A DNA stretch of 64,000 nt from positions 1-64,000 of the forward strand of contig JAWKZP010000019.1 in assembly GCA_041395905.1 (NCBI GenBank), written 5' to 3'. Position 1 is the first letter of the stretch; the number at the start of each line of letters is the position of its first letter. The notes beneath the pieces are model-generated. The model saw only the letters and a program-made list of their open reading frames with translations. It had not been told where the DNA came from and searched no databases. The translations under genes and the position numbers were made by a program. This DNA comes from UBA7803 sp041395905. Its GTDB lineage: Bacteria; Pseudomonadota; Gammaproteobacteria; Pseudomonadales; Azotimanducaceae. Shown here one piece after another: positions 1 to 8,452 of this stretch.

Positions 1-180
1 CCCACGGCGACCCTGCTGTCGGCCTGCATGATGCTGGAATACCTGGGCTTCGCGGCCGCGGCGGCGCGCTTGCGGCACGCCATCGCCGCCGTGTACGCGG
101 ACGGCTCGGCACTCACGCCCGACCAGGGCGGCAGCGCGGGCACCGAGGCATTCTGTGCCGCAGTGGCAGGCAACCTGTAA
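1..180 (+). CDS. Isopropylmalate/isocitrate dehydrogenase family, C-terminal fragment
   Basis: The window opens inside a reading frame that ends at the TAA at 178-180, leaving 59 codons. The visible start PTATLLSACMMLEYLG resembles the conserved 'NPxAxxLSxxMML' helix near the C-terminus of beta-decarboxylating dehydrogenases (LeuB, Icd, tartrate dehydrogenase), which use NAD(P)+ to oxidise and decarboxylate 2-hydroxyacids. The end, with DQGGSAGTEAFCAAV, resembles the 'DxGGxxsTxefxdai' tail of that family. The catalytic residues lie upstream of the window, so the substrate (isopropylmalate, isocitrate or tartrate-like) cannot be decided here. Confidence 0.72.
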   Translation, partial: PTATLLSACMMLEYLGFAAAAARLRHAIAAVYADGSALTPDQGGSAGTEAFCAAVAGNL

Positions 181-204
181 CGGGCGCCCGGCGGCGGCGA
201 CCCC

Positions 205-804
205 TCAGGTCACGCCCCGCTTCGGCAGCGACCAGCCCCAGACGATGGCGCTGCCGCGCACGGCGAAGCAGGTCGCCGCCGCCAGCCACAGCGCCGGCAG
301 GTTAGCGACGCCCAGGGCGAGCAGCGCCACGTAGGCCGCCGCTCCAGAGAACGCGGCCGTGGCGTAAATATCCTGGCGGAGCACCAGCGGAATCTCGTTG
401 CAGACCACGTCGCGGATGATGCCGCCCAGTACCGCGGTCACCACCCCCATCGCGACGGCTACGGTCGCCGAGCCCGAGAGCGTCAGGGCCTTGGCGGCGC
501 CGGCCACGCAGAACACCGACAGTCCCACCGCATCGGCCCACAACAGGGCGCGCTCGACCCGTTGAATGAGCGGCGCGGCGAAGAACGTCATGAGCCCGGC
601 CGCGAGAATCAGCCACAGGTAGATCGGGTCCTGCACCCAGAACACGGGCGCGTCGAGCACCATGTCGCGCACCGTGCCACCACCGATGGCGGGCAGCAGC
701 GCGATGGCAACGAAGCCGAACAGATCCATGCCGCGCCGGTCCGCTGCGAGCGCGCCGCTGATGGCGAACACGAACACACCGAACAGATCCAGCCAGTACA
801 GCAC
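205..804 (-). CDS. TRIC/YicG-like (UPF0126) membrane protein
   Basis: A 199-residue, strongly hydrophobic protein with about seven membrane segments and two copies of the UPF0126/TRIC motif: GGGTVRD at about residues 41-47 and GGIIRD at about 127-132. Prokaryotic TRIC proteins form trimeric cation channels with this glycine-hinged internal repeat, and the length is normal for the family. The ATG at 804 begins directly with the first hydrophobic helix. It converges on the dehydrogenase end at 180 with only 24 bases between. Family assignment is firm; the ion carried is not shown by the sequence. Confidence 0.88.
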   Translation of the reverse strand: MLYWLDLFGVFVFAISGALAADRRGMDLFGFVAIALLPAIGGGTVRDMVLDAPVFWVQDPIYLWLILAAGLMTFFAAPLIQRVERALLWADAVGLSVFCVAGAAKALTLSGSATVAVAMGVVTAVLGGIIRDVVCNEIPLVLRQDIYATAAFSGAAAYVALLALGVANLPALWLAAATCFAVRGSAIVWGWSLPKRGVT

Positions 805-959
805 GCAGCGCCCTCGTTCCCGGCGGCCACCGTCCGGCCGCCACAGTCAGATACCCGCAGTCTAACGGAGCCGGTGTGCCTTGTTGACGCCGGGTGTGCC
901 TGCGATCATCGCCGCTACGCATGCCGGTGCCGGAGCGCGTCGGCGACAGGGAGATGCAG

Positions 960-2018
960 ATGCTGTTCGGATCCGACAACTGGGCCGGCGTCGCGCCGGA
1001 GATCCTCGCGGCGCTGACACGCGCCAACGAGGGCGCCGCGCCGGCCTACGGCGACGACGCCCTGACCCAAAAGGTTCAGCAACGCTTCGCCGAGCTGTTC
1101 GAGACCGACTGCGCCGTGTACTTCGTGGCGACGGGCGGCGCGGCCAACGGCCTGGCCCTGTCGGTACTGACGCCGCCCTACGGCATGGTGCTCTGCCATG
1201 AGGGCAGCCACGTGCAGACCGACGAATGCGGCGGCCCCGAGTTTCTCACCGGCGGGGCCAAGCTGCGCACGGTTCCCGGTGCCGATGGCAAGTTAACGCC
1301 CGAAGCGGTGCGCTCGGCGCTGGCGGCGTTTCCCAACCACCCCCCGCACAGTCCGCCCGCCGCGGCACTGACCCTGACGCAGGGCACGGAGTGCGGCACG
1401 CTCTACGAAGTCGCGGAAGTCGCCGAGCTCGCCGCTACGGCGCACGAGTTCGGCCTGGCCGTGCACATGGACGGCGCGCGCTTCGCCAATGCGGTTGCCG
1501 CGACCGGCGCCACGCCCGCGGAGCTCAGCTGGAAGGCGGGCGTCGACGTGCTGTCGTTCGGCGGCACCAAGAACGGCTGCCTGGCTGCGGAAGCGGTGGT
1601 GTTCTTCGATCGATCGCTGGTGCGTGATTTCGAGTACCGGCGCAAGCGCGCCGGCCACCTGTGGTCGAAGATGCGTTTCATTGCCGCCCAGTTCGACGCC
1701 TATCTGCAGGATGATCTGTGGCTGCGTCTCGCAGCGCACGCCAACGCCATGGCGCAACGCCTTGCCGCTGGTCTGGCGGCGCTGGAAGGCGTGGAGCTCT
1801 GCTACCCGCCGCGCATCAACGAGGTGTTCGTCACATTCCCGGCGGACGCCGCCGAGCGGATGCGCGCTGCCGGCGCCGCGTTCTATCCGTGGGTCCTGCC
1901 CGGCGACCCGGCCGGCGGCCGCATGAACCGGCTGATCGCCTCGTTCCGCACCAGCGAGGCAGAGGTGGACGCGTTTCTGGCCCTGGCGCATGCCACGATC
2001 GCAGACCTCAGCCGCTGA
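960..2018 (+). CDS. ltaE: Threonine aldolase / beta-eliminating lyase, PLP-dependent
   Basis: A fold-type I PLP enzyme of 352 residues that most likely cleaves L-threonine or L-allo-threonine to glycine and acetaldehyde. The probable PLP Schiff-base lysine is K204 in FGGTKNG. D171 in HMDGARF fits the residue that contacts the pyridine nitrogen, and H84 in EGSHV fits the ring-stacking histidine. I chose the ATG at 960 because AGGGAG lies at 948-953, six bases upstream. An upstream in-frame ATG at 894 would add 22 residues with no family similarity, and the ATG at 954 abuts the ribosome-binding site. It appears to be a single-gene unit. Related beta-aryl-serine aldolases share this motif set, so the preferred substrate is open. 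Confidence 0.9.
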   Translation: MLFGSDNWAGVAPEILAALTRANEGAAPAYGDDALTQKVQQRFAELFETDCAVYFVATGGAANGLALSVLTPPYGMVLCHEGSHVQTDECGGPEFLTGGAKLRTVPGADGKLTPEAVRSALAAFPNHPPHSPPAAALTLTQGTECGTLYEVAEVAELAATAHEFGLAVHMDGARFANAVAATGATPAELSWKAGVDVLSFGGTKNGCLAAEAVVFFDRSLVRDFEYRRKRAGHLWSKMRFIAAQFDAYLQDDLWLRLAAHANAMAQRLAAGLAALEGVELCYPPRINEVFVTFPADAAERMRAAGAAFYPWVLPGDPAGGRMNRLIASFRTSEAEVDAFLALAHATIADLSR

Positions 2019-2031
2019 ACGGGACCGATGG

Positions 2032-3774
2032 TCAGGCGAAGCCCGGCAGGTCGAACACCGCAAGCACCCGCAGCAGCTCGTCGCGCGAGCCGGTGCAGCG
2101 CGCGGCGCCGCTGGCAATGGCCTCGGTCAGCCTGAGCTTGCCGGTCAGCAGGCGGATCCATGTCGCCTGATCGAGACTGAGCGCCAGGTCCGCATCGGCG
2201 CCGCTGGTAGGCACCGCCACGCAGCCGCGCACATGCAGGCCGGCCGCGGCGCCGTTGTCGAACTCGAATCGAATCTCACGATCGAGCCCCTCCGCTCGAG
2301 CCGGATCGAGGAGCACGCGCAGCACCGGCACCGCCTGCTGCGGCGGCTCCCCCGCGAGTTCCTCAGCGCGGAATCGGTGCGTGCGGAAGCGCGACAGGTC
2401 GATACTGCCGTCCAGTTCCAGCGCCCGGGTCAGGCACCAGTTGCGCAGATTGGCCGAGGTGGTACCACGGGCCACGCCGCGCAGCGCCCCGGCAAGGCGC
2501 TGTCGGTCTTCGGGCGTGCCGGCGTCGGCGCGGCCGTCTGCGCCGCGCTCGCAGCGCACCAGCCAGCTGGCGAGCTCTATGGCCCAGCGGAAGTCGCCCG
2601 CCGCGAGCGCGGCGTCGACCTGCGCACGTACGTCTGCCACGCCACCAAACCCGTCGATCAGGCGCCGCGCCCGCTCCGGTGCCGGCACAGGCAGCAGGTT
2701 GGCCTCGTCCTCGTCGAACCAGCCGAACAGGCCCGCATGAATCTGACGCACGTGGTGCTCCACCAGGCCGTAGAACTGCCGGGTGAAGTGGCTGCGCTGG
2801 AAACGTTCCGGCAACTGCACGAAGCTGGTCAGCTCGTTCAGCGAGAGACCGCGGTTGGCGCCGCGCACCGTCTGGTCCCACATGAACTGGATCGCGTCCC
2901 GATAGTCCAGCAGCGCCGCGCGGATCTCGGCGCGGCCGCTGAGCGGCGGTCCGTGAGTACCGATGAGGTGCTGGGGCGCGAGTTCCAGCAGGTGATCGAG
3001 CCCGTCGAGCACGACCCGCGGATCTCTGTACGCTTCGCCGCGAATGGCGAACACGTTGAACAATGCCGGCCACAACAGGTTGTTCACCGTGAGGTCGTAG
3101 GCCGGAAAGTGAATCGTGATGGAATCGTCGGCGTCCGACGGTGCCGGTACCAGCCGCGCTTCGAGGCCGGCAATCGTAAACGTCTGCGGCGCGTCGATAC
3201 GGTGCGCCGCAGGCAGGTAGCCGGGCGTGTATGGCGCATGATCCGGGTTGCGGAAGAACAGCCCCAGCCCGACGTTGACCAGCGCGTCGGGGCCTTCGCC
3301 GGGCAAGAGCACGCCGAACTGATGCACCACCCCACGGCTGGTGCGCGGCCCGACCTCGCCGCTGTAGCGGCCCCGATTGAGGTCGATACGATCGTGACCG
3401 TAGATCTCAAGGCGCCCGTCCACGGTTTCGCCCAGCAGCGCGCGGGTACCATTGACGTAGTGAAAGTGGCTGTAGATGCAGGCTGCCACAGGAGTCTGCG
3501 TTACCCGGCGGATTTCCTCGAGCGCGCTGGTCATCTCCTCGATGCTCTCGCCGGTGTCGATGACGATGAGGCCCTCCGGCGCCTCGACGAAGGTCTGATT
3601 GGACAGGCCATTGCCCACCAGACACCAGGCGTGTTCGCCCACCGCATAGAGGCGCCGCTGCAACCGCGTCGTGTGGGCAATGCTGTCGGGATGCGCGATC
3701 TGCCCGCGGGGACCCGCGACGCCTGCACCCGGCTCGAATGAGGTCCCCAGTGTGCCATTCGAATCTGTGCTCAT
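2032..3774 (-). CDS. Alkylsulfatase (SdsA/YjcS-type) metallo-beta-lactamase-fold protein
   Basis: A 580-residue protein with the plan of linear alkylsulfatases: an N-terminal metallo-beta-lactamase domain, a central dimerisation segment (around YRDAIQFMWDQTVRGANRG) and a C-terminal sterol-carrier-like domain. It lacks a signal peptide. The metal motif HxHxDH reads HFHYVN at residues 103-108, so two first-shell ligands are V107 and N108. The later segment, where SdsA1 has its acidic ligands, also lacks a clear Glu pair (DSITIHF...VNNLLW). The THGPPL motif is kept. The ATG at 3774 follows a GGGGAGGG ribosome-binding site. It may hydrolyse a sulfate ester or another substrate, or be catalytically altered. 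Confidence 0.8.
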   Translation of the reverse strand: MSTDSNGTLGTSFEPGAGVAGPRGQIAHPDSIAHTTRLQRRLYAVGEHAWCLVGNGLSNQTFVEAPEGLIVIDTGESIEEMTSALEEIRRVTQTPVAACIYSHFHYVNGTRALLGETVDGRLEIYGHDRIDLNRGRYSGEVGPRTSRGVVHQFGVLLPGEGPDALVNVGLGLFFRNPDHAPYTPGYLPAAHRIDAPQTFTIAGLEARLVPAPSDADDSITIHFPAYDLTVNNLLWPALFNVFAIRGEAYRDPRVVLDGLDHLLELAPQHLIGTHGPPLSGRAEIRAALLDYRDAIQFMWDQTVRGANRGLSLNELTSFVQLPERFQRSHFTRQFYGLVEHHVRQIHAGLFGWFDEDEANLLPVPAPERARRLIDGFGGVADVRAQVDAALAAGDFRWAIELASWLVRCERGADGRADAGTPEDRQRLAGALRGVARGTTSANLRNWCLTRALELDGSIDLSRFRTHRFRAEELAGEPPQQAVPVLRVLLDPARAEGLDREIRFEFDNGAAAGLHVRGCVAVPTSGADADLALSLDQATWIRLLTGKLRLTEAIASGAARCTGSRDELLRVLAVFDLPGFA

Positions 3775-3844
3775 GACGCCCTCCCCCCTGCCAAGCATCC
3801 ACAGGCCTAGGATCGGGCAATGAGCACCACGGCTCAAGCACACG

Positions 3845-3873
3845 TTGCCCGCCGCCCACGCAGTCGCTATAAG
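3845..3873 (+). promoter_or_regulatory. Sigma70-type promoter for the ICL/PEP-mutase family gene
   Basis: TTGCCC (3845-3850), a 17-base spacer and TATAAG (3868-3873) make a good sigma70-like pair, 39 bases before the ATG at 3913. An inverted TTCG/CGAA repeat (TTCGATCGCACGAA) lies between the -10 and the ATG and could be an operator; that part is only a suggestion. Confidence 0.5.
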
Positions 3874-3912
3874 CAGAGCGTCGTTCGATCGCACGAATGA
3901 AGGAACAAGCCG

Positions 3913-4734
3913 ATGACTCCGTATCTCGATCTGCAACCGGGGCGCAGTGTCGTCGCCCCCTTCACCTTCGACGGTCTGCAGGCGGTGCTCGCCGCGCAAG
4001 CGGGTTTCGAAGCGCTGTACATGACCGGCTTCGGCACGGCGGCCAGCTTCGGCCTGCCGGACCTGGGCCTGCTGACGATGACCGAAATGGTCGAGCGGGC
4101 GCAGGTGCTGGCGGGCGCCGCGCGCGTGCCGGTGATCGCGGATGCCGATACCGGCTACGGCAATCCGATCAACGTGATGCGCTGCGTGCGCAGCTACGAG
4201 TCCGCGGGCGTCGCCGCCATTCACATCGAAGATCAGGTGTTCCCGAAACGCTGCGGATTTCTACAGAACAAGGAAGTGATCGCGCCTGAGCAGATGGCGG
4301 CCAAGGTACGCGCCGCCGTGGACAGCAGGGACGATGCGCGATTCCGCATCATCGCACGCACCGACGCCCTGCAGCCCAATGGCTGGGACGATGTCTGCCG
4401 ACGCGCAGAGCTGTATCTGGGTGCCGGCGCCGACCTGCTGTTCGTCGATGGGATTCGCAGCCGCGAGGACCTCGACGTCTACTGCCAGCGCCTGGGACAG
4501 TTTCCGCTGGTGTACAACGGCATGCTGGAGCCTGTGGCGGATCTCTGCGCGCGCGGCTTCGCCCTGGTACTGCACCCGGGCACGCTGATGCGCCACATCG
4601 AGGATTTCCGGAGCAGCCTGCAGGCACTGGCCGGCACGGGCGAGATATCGGTATCGGGCTCGAGTTTTCGCGACGCGATCGCAGCGCTGGGTGTCGCCGA
4701 CGTGCTGGCGCTGTCGGAACGCTACGAAGCCTGA
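3913..4734 (+). CDS. Isocitrate lyase/PEP mutase superfamily lyase
   Basis: A 273-residue TIM-barrel protein of the ICL/PEPM superfamily, whose members break or make C-C and C-P bonds next to a 2-oxoacid (methylisocitrate, oxaloacetate, phosphonopyruvate). The Mg-binding motif DADTGYGN is at about residues 77-84, IEDQ at 105-108 and the loop motif PKRCG at 111-115. The Cys of KRCG is typical of the lyases and oxaloacetate decarboxylases rather than the mutases. A PrpB-type length is about 290. It has its own promoter, divergent from the alkylsulfatase gene. The exact substrate cannot be read from the sequence. Confidence 0.85.
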   Translation: MTPYLDLQPGRSVVAPFTFDGLQAVLAAQAGFEALYMTGFGTAASFGLPDLGLLTMTEMVERAQVLAGAARVPVIADADTGYGNPINVMRCVRSYESAGVAAIHIEDQVFPKRCGFLQNKEVIAPEQMAAKVRAAVDSRDDARFRIIARTDALQPNGWDDVCRRAELYLGAGADLLFVDGIRSREDLDVYCQRLGQFPLVYNGMLEPVADLCARGFALVLHPGTLMRHIEDFRSSLQALAGTGEISVSGSSFRDAIAALGVADVLALSERYEA

Positions 4735-4822
4735 GCGCGTCAGGCGACCGGGTCTGTTCATCGCGCATTCACAGCCGAAGAGCGCGCTACACTGCACCTC
4801 CACCAACTACGGGAGACGACAC

Positions 4823-5767
4823 ATGAGCCAGGCCGCCACAGTGGAATTCGGGATCGGGCTGCGTCGGCTCGATAGCGTGGCCGCAAACGCTGCGGAAGCC
4901 GAAGCCCTGGGCTACGACTTCGTCTCCACCGGCGAGCACGTTTTCTTCTACGGCCCCATAGGCAACGGCCTGATCTCCCTGGCGGCAGCCGCCGGCGCCA
5001 CCCGGCACATCAAGCTCATGAGCACGATCACGCTGGTGCCCTTGTACCCGCCCGCATTGCTCGCGAAACAGGTGACGTCGCTCGACATCGTGTCGGGCGG
5101 GCGCTTCCATCTCGGGGTCGGCGTGGGCGGAGAGTACGCCAAGGAATTCGAAGCGTGCGGCATACCGGTGAATCAGCGCGGCGCGCGCACCGACGAAGCG
5201 CTGGAAATCCTCGAGCGCCTGTGGCGCGAAGACGACGTCTCGTTCCAAGGTCGCTTCACCCGGTTGCCCGGCGTTACCCTGAACCCGAAACCGGTGCACA
5301 AGCCGCATCCGCCGATCTGGATCTCCGGGCGCAGCGACGCGGCCATGCGCCGCTGTGCGCGCTACGGCACCGGTTGGCTGCCGTACATGTACACGCCCGA
5401 GAAGCTGGCAGAAAGCATCCTGAGCATCGCCCGCCTTGCTGCCGATATCGATCGCGCAGATCCGGTAGCGCCAGGGTTGTTCATCTTCTTTGCCGTGCAC
5501 GAAGACCGTGACGAGGCAATCCGCATGGCCAGCGAGCGCCTGTCGATCCAGTACAACCAGGACTTCTCGAAACTGGTGCACCGCTACGCACTCGCGGGCA
5601 ACCCCGGCGACTGCGTGGCGCGATTGCGCGAGTACGTCGACGCGGGCGCCCGAACCATCATTCTCAACTCGGCCTGCCCGGCCGACTACGTCGCCGCCAA
5701 CGAGGCGCTGCTAGCGCGCGAGGTGCTGCCGCAGCTGCGTTCGTCCGCCGGTCAGCCCAGCCGGTAA
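4823..5767 (+). CDS. Luciferase-like (LLM class) flavin-dependent oxidoreductase
   Basis: A 314-residue bacterial-luciferase-fold TIM barrel. Supporting segments are the N-terminal IGLRRLDSVAANAAEAEALG, the loop STGEHVFF, VSGGRFHLGVGVGG and the C-terminal NPKPVHKPHPPIWISG signature. Such enzymes use reduced FMN or F420 for monooxygenation or dehydrogenation of diverse substrates; the subgroup looks like the F420-type (TIGR03619-like) clade, though the cofactor is not proven here. The ATG at 4823 has GGGAG at 4811-4815. It lies 88 bases after the ICL-family gene and may share its promoter. Its 3' end overlaps the convergent serine hydrolase by 16 bases. Confidence 0.83.
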   Translation: MSQAATVEFGIGLRRLDSVAANAAEAEALGYDFVSTGEHVFFYGPIGNGLISLAAAAGATRHIKLMSTITLVPLYPPALLAKQVTSLDIVSGGRFHLGVGVGGEYAKEFEACGIPVNQRGARTDEALEILERLWREDDVSFQGRFTRLPGVTLNPKPVHKPHPPIWISGRSDAAMRRCARYGTGWLPYMYTPEKLAESILSIARLAADIDRADPVAPGLFIFFAVHEDRDEAIRMASERLSIQYNQDFSKLVHRYALAGNPGDCVARLREYVDAGARTIILNSACPADYVAANEALLAREVLPQLRSSAGQPSR

Positions 5768-7587
5768 CCGAACAGATTCCAGTAGTCGAGCCAGAGCAGG
5801 ACGGCCGCACCTGCGGCCAGGTTGGCCAGGGCCAGCACCTTCGCACGAACCGGGGCGGTACGCCGCAGGCGCCACAGCTGGACGAGCAGAATCGCCGCGG
5901 CCGCCAGCGGCAGCGCCAGCAGCGCAAGCATCAGCGGCGGCGCACCCTTGAACAGCACCTGCGGATCCGTGACCGCCAGCAACGCACCCATGGCAGCGAA
6001 GAACATCAGCAGCAACCCGTCCGCCAGCGCCCCCGCGCGCCACAGGCCGACGCCGGGCGCCGGGCCGTGAGCACGCGCCAGCACCAGGTAGCCGAGCAGC
6101 CAGGCCACGACGCCCAGCAGAACCCAGGGTGTGACCCAGGACGCAAGGAACCAGGGCACGCGTTCGTAGGCGCCATTGCCGATGAACAGGTGCGCTGCCG
6201 GCCCGCCCGCGCCATCCGCCGCGATGTCGAACGCAATGTAGCGCGGGCCGCCCGCGTGCCACTGCAGTAGGCCCGGTCGGACCTCGACGTACTCGTCGCC
6301 GCCCAGCATGACACCGCGTGCGGTGGGCCGGACGCGGACGTCATCGAACATGCCCGCTATGCGCTCCCAGGTATGCCGTGCGGCGACGACGGTGCGGTAG
6401 CTGCCGGCATAGCTGGCCACCCGCAATGCCGCGTCGGAGCTCGGCAGCGGCACCGGCGCTGCTGCGGGCTCTGTCGGCCACAATGCCTGCAGCAGCGCAC
6501 CTGAAAGCTCGCGGTTGAACCGCGACGCCGGCGCGAACCTGCCCAGAGGCTCGAGGATGTTGCGGTTGTGCACCACGAACAGCCCGAAGCCCTCCTCTGG
6601 CACCAGCAGCAGCCTGGCATTGAAACCCGTTGCCTGACCGTCCTTGTACAGCACCCGCCGCGCGCCGTGGTGAAACTCCGCAAAGCCGTAGGCGCGCCCG
6701 TCCGCCATGCCGGGATGCCTGAAATGCGTGGCAAGCTGCGTTTCGCACAGGGCTGCAGACAGACCGCCGCCGGGACACACGAGCAGCGCGCGCAGGTAAC
6801 GGGCCATGTCCGCCGCGGTGGTGTACAGCCCCGCCGCTGGGCTGGTCAGGACGTAGTCCCGCGCGTAGGGCACGAACCCGTTCCGGTCACGGTTCCAGGC
6901 CCGGGTCAGACGCTGCGCCAGCTCATCCGGGATGTGCACCTGCTCGAAAGTCGATGAGGTCATGCCCAGGGGCTCGAACAGGCGCTGCTGGACATAGGCG
7001 GCGAAGGGCCGGGCTGTGAGACGTTCGAGCACCCAGCCGGCCAGAACCGTGTGGTGATCGTTGTACGCGATCAGCCTGCCCGGTTCGATGAAGCGCGGTG
7101 GCAGATGCTGCCGCAGGTAGGCGTCCAGACCCGTCACCGCCGCGGGCGAGCGCACGTGCTGGCCGAACAGCCGCTCGTTGAACCCCGCTGTGTGCGTGAG
7201 CAGATGGTCCAGCGTCAGCGGCCCGGTCAAAGGCGGCGTGACTTCGAGCGGGCGCAGCAGCGGCCCAAGGTCGTCTTCCAGCGTGACCGCACCGCTGAAC
7301 ACCAGGTCCAGCACGGCGGTGGCGGTCACGGCCTTGGAAACCGAGCCGACCCGGAACAGATCACGCTCCGGGTCCACCGGAGTACCCCGCAACGGGTCGT
7401 TGACGCCGTAACCCAGCAGCAACGGCTCCGCGCCCCGGCGCACCACCGCGATGGCCGCACCCGGGATGTCCAGAGCCGCCAGCTGCCCGGGCACGTGCGC
7501 GTCCAGCAGCTCACGCACGGGATCGGCAGCGGCCGCGCCTGAGAGCGTCAACGCAGCCACCAGCACCCAGCCCCGCAGCCGACGCAT
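5752..7587 (-). CDS. Serine hydrolase (class C beta-lactamase/esterase fold) with C-terminal membrane domain
   Basis: A 611-residue exported protein. A signal peptide (about 1-21, cleaved after GAAAA) is followed by a beta-lactamase-related domain with the SxxK nucleophile motif SVSK at 82-85, a YxN-type motif in IAYNDHH and the glycine-rich segment KDGQATGFN. Residues from about 500 form a membrane domain with several hydrophobic helices (ASWVTPWVLLGVVAWLLGYL and others), as in periplasmic, membrane-anchored esterases or peptidases of this family. Its ATG overlaps the tetR stop as TAATG, indicating translational coupling. TetR-type regulation is therefore likely. The natural substrate is unknown. 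Confidence 0.85.
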   Translation of the reverse strand: MRRLRGWVLVAALTLSGAAAADPVRELLDAHVPGQLAALDIPGAAIAVVRRGAEPLLLGYGVNDPLRGTPVDPERDLFRVGSVSKAVTATAVLDLVFSGAVTLEDDLGPLLRPLEVTPPLTGPLTLDHLLTHTAGFNERLFGQHVRSPAAVTGLDAYLRQHLPPRFIEPGRLIAYNDHHTVLAGWVLERLTARPFAAYVQQRLFEPLGMTSSTFEQVHIPDELAQRLTRAWNRDRNGFVPYARDYVLTSPAAGLYTTAADMARYLRALLVCPGGGLSAALCETQLATHFRHPGMADGRAYGFAEFHHGARRVLYKDGQATGFNARLLLVPEEGFGLFVVHNRNILEPLGRFAPASRFNRELSGALLQALWPTEPAAAPVPLPSSDAALRVASYAGSYRTVVAARHTWERIAGMFDDVRVRPTARGVMLGGDEYVEVRPGLLQWHAGGPRYIAFDIAADGAGGPAAHLFIGNGAYERVPWFLASWVTPWVLLGVVAWLLGYLVLARAHGPAPGVGLWRAGALADGLLLMFFAAMGALLAVTDPQVLFKGAPPLMLALLALPLAAAAILLVQLWRLRRTAPVRAKVLALANLAAGAAVLLWLDYWNLFGYRLG

Positions 7588-8255
7588 TACGTTGACGCCC
7601 GCAGATAGCCGAGAAAGGTCTGCACGAGTGCCCGTGTGAGCGCCGCATCGTCGCCCTGACAGGGGCTGGGGCTGCTCTCGGGAAACAGTATCTGATCGCG
7701 CATGGCGCTGAACGTGAACGCGAGCCCGATCTGCAGACGCGACTGCACATCCCGCCCGGCCACGTCGGCAGCACATTCCAGCAGGCTTGCGACGAGATCG
7801 GGAACCAGCGCATTGATCTGCCGGCTGCGGGCCGCAAAGGCGGGGCTCGCGCCGGCGCGGGCGGTGAGCACGAGGGTGCGCAACAGGCCCCGGTAGCGGC
7901 GGTGATAGCCCACCAGATCGGCGATGAGGTGTCCGGCGCGTGCTTCCAGCGACCACTGCTGCGCGCGCGCCTGCTCGATGCTGTGCTCCAGGAGCGCGCG
8001 CATTTCCTCGGCGTAGCGCTGATCTAGGTAATCCAGCAGACCTGCCTTGTCGGCGAAGCGCGCGTAGAACGCGCCCACAGAGGAACGGGCGCGGCGTGCC
8101 AGCGCGCTTATGGTGACGTCGACCCAGAGCTGCTCTTCGAGCAGCGCCACCGCCGCGTCGACGAAGCGTTCCAGCGTCTGGCGGCTGCGGGCCTGCTGCG
8201 GGCGCTTCAGCACCGGTGAGGGAACACGGGCTGAAGCTGGGGCTCCTTTGCTCAT
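7587..8255 (-). CDS. TetR/AcrR family transcriptional regulator
   Basis: A 222-residue regulator. The N-terminal helix-turn-helix lies at about residues 25-70, with RQTLERFVDAAVALLEE leading into ISALARRARSSVGAFYARF, the TetR recognition helix. The C-terminal ligand-binding domain is divergent, as usual. It is the first gene of a two-gene operon with the serine hydrolase (TAATG overlap) and is preceded 20 bases upstream by a near-perfect 20-bp palindrome, so it probably represses its own operon. The effector cannot be predicted. Confidence 0.92.
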   Translation of the reverse strand: MSKGAPASARVPSPVLKRPQQARSRQTLERFVDAAVALLEEQLWVDVTISALARRARSSVGAFYARFADKAGLLDYLDQRYAEEMRALLEHSIEQARAQQWSLEARAGHLIADLVGYHRRYRGLLRTLVLTARAGASPAFAARSRQINALVPDLVASLLECAADVAGRDVQSRLQIGLAFTFSAMRDQILFPESSPSPCQGDDAALTRALVQTFLGYLRAST

Positions 8256-8274
8256 ACTGGTCGAAGGTCAGATC

Positions 8275-8294
8275 AGAATAAGAATTCGTATTCT
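8275..8294. promoter_or_regulatory. Palindromic operator, probable TetR binding site
   Basis: AGAATAAGAATTCGTATTCT reads the same on both strands at 18 of 20 positions (arms AGAATA/TATTCT around GAATTC). It sits 20 bases upstream of the tetR ATG and about 160 bases upstream of the divergent lipoprotein gene. The AT-rich block stands out from the GC-rich surroundings. Position and symmetry fit autoregulation by the adjacent TetR protein. Confidence 0.75.
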
Positions 8295-8452
8295 ATTTAT
8301 GGACAGGGCTCCGTCAAGCCCCCGTCGGCACCGGCACGTCTACGCGCCATTGCGTATGGCCGGCGCCGTCGGATGGGTCGAAACTTCCGCATCTCGGGCT
8401 GCACGCCATGCTCGGCGCGGCCTTGAAAAGCACACGAACAGGAGGTTGTGCG

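Noticed and set aside
1990..3741. 583-codon plus-strand open frame opposite the alkylsulfatase gene
   Set aside because: No family pattern, biased composition, and the minus-strand protein has conserved domains.
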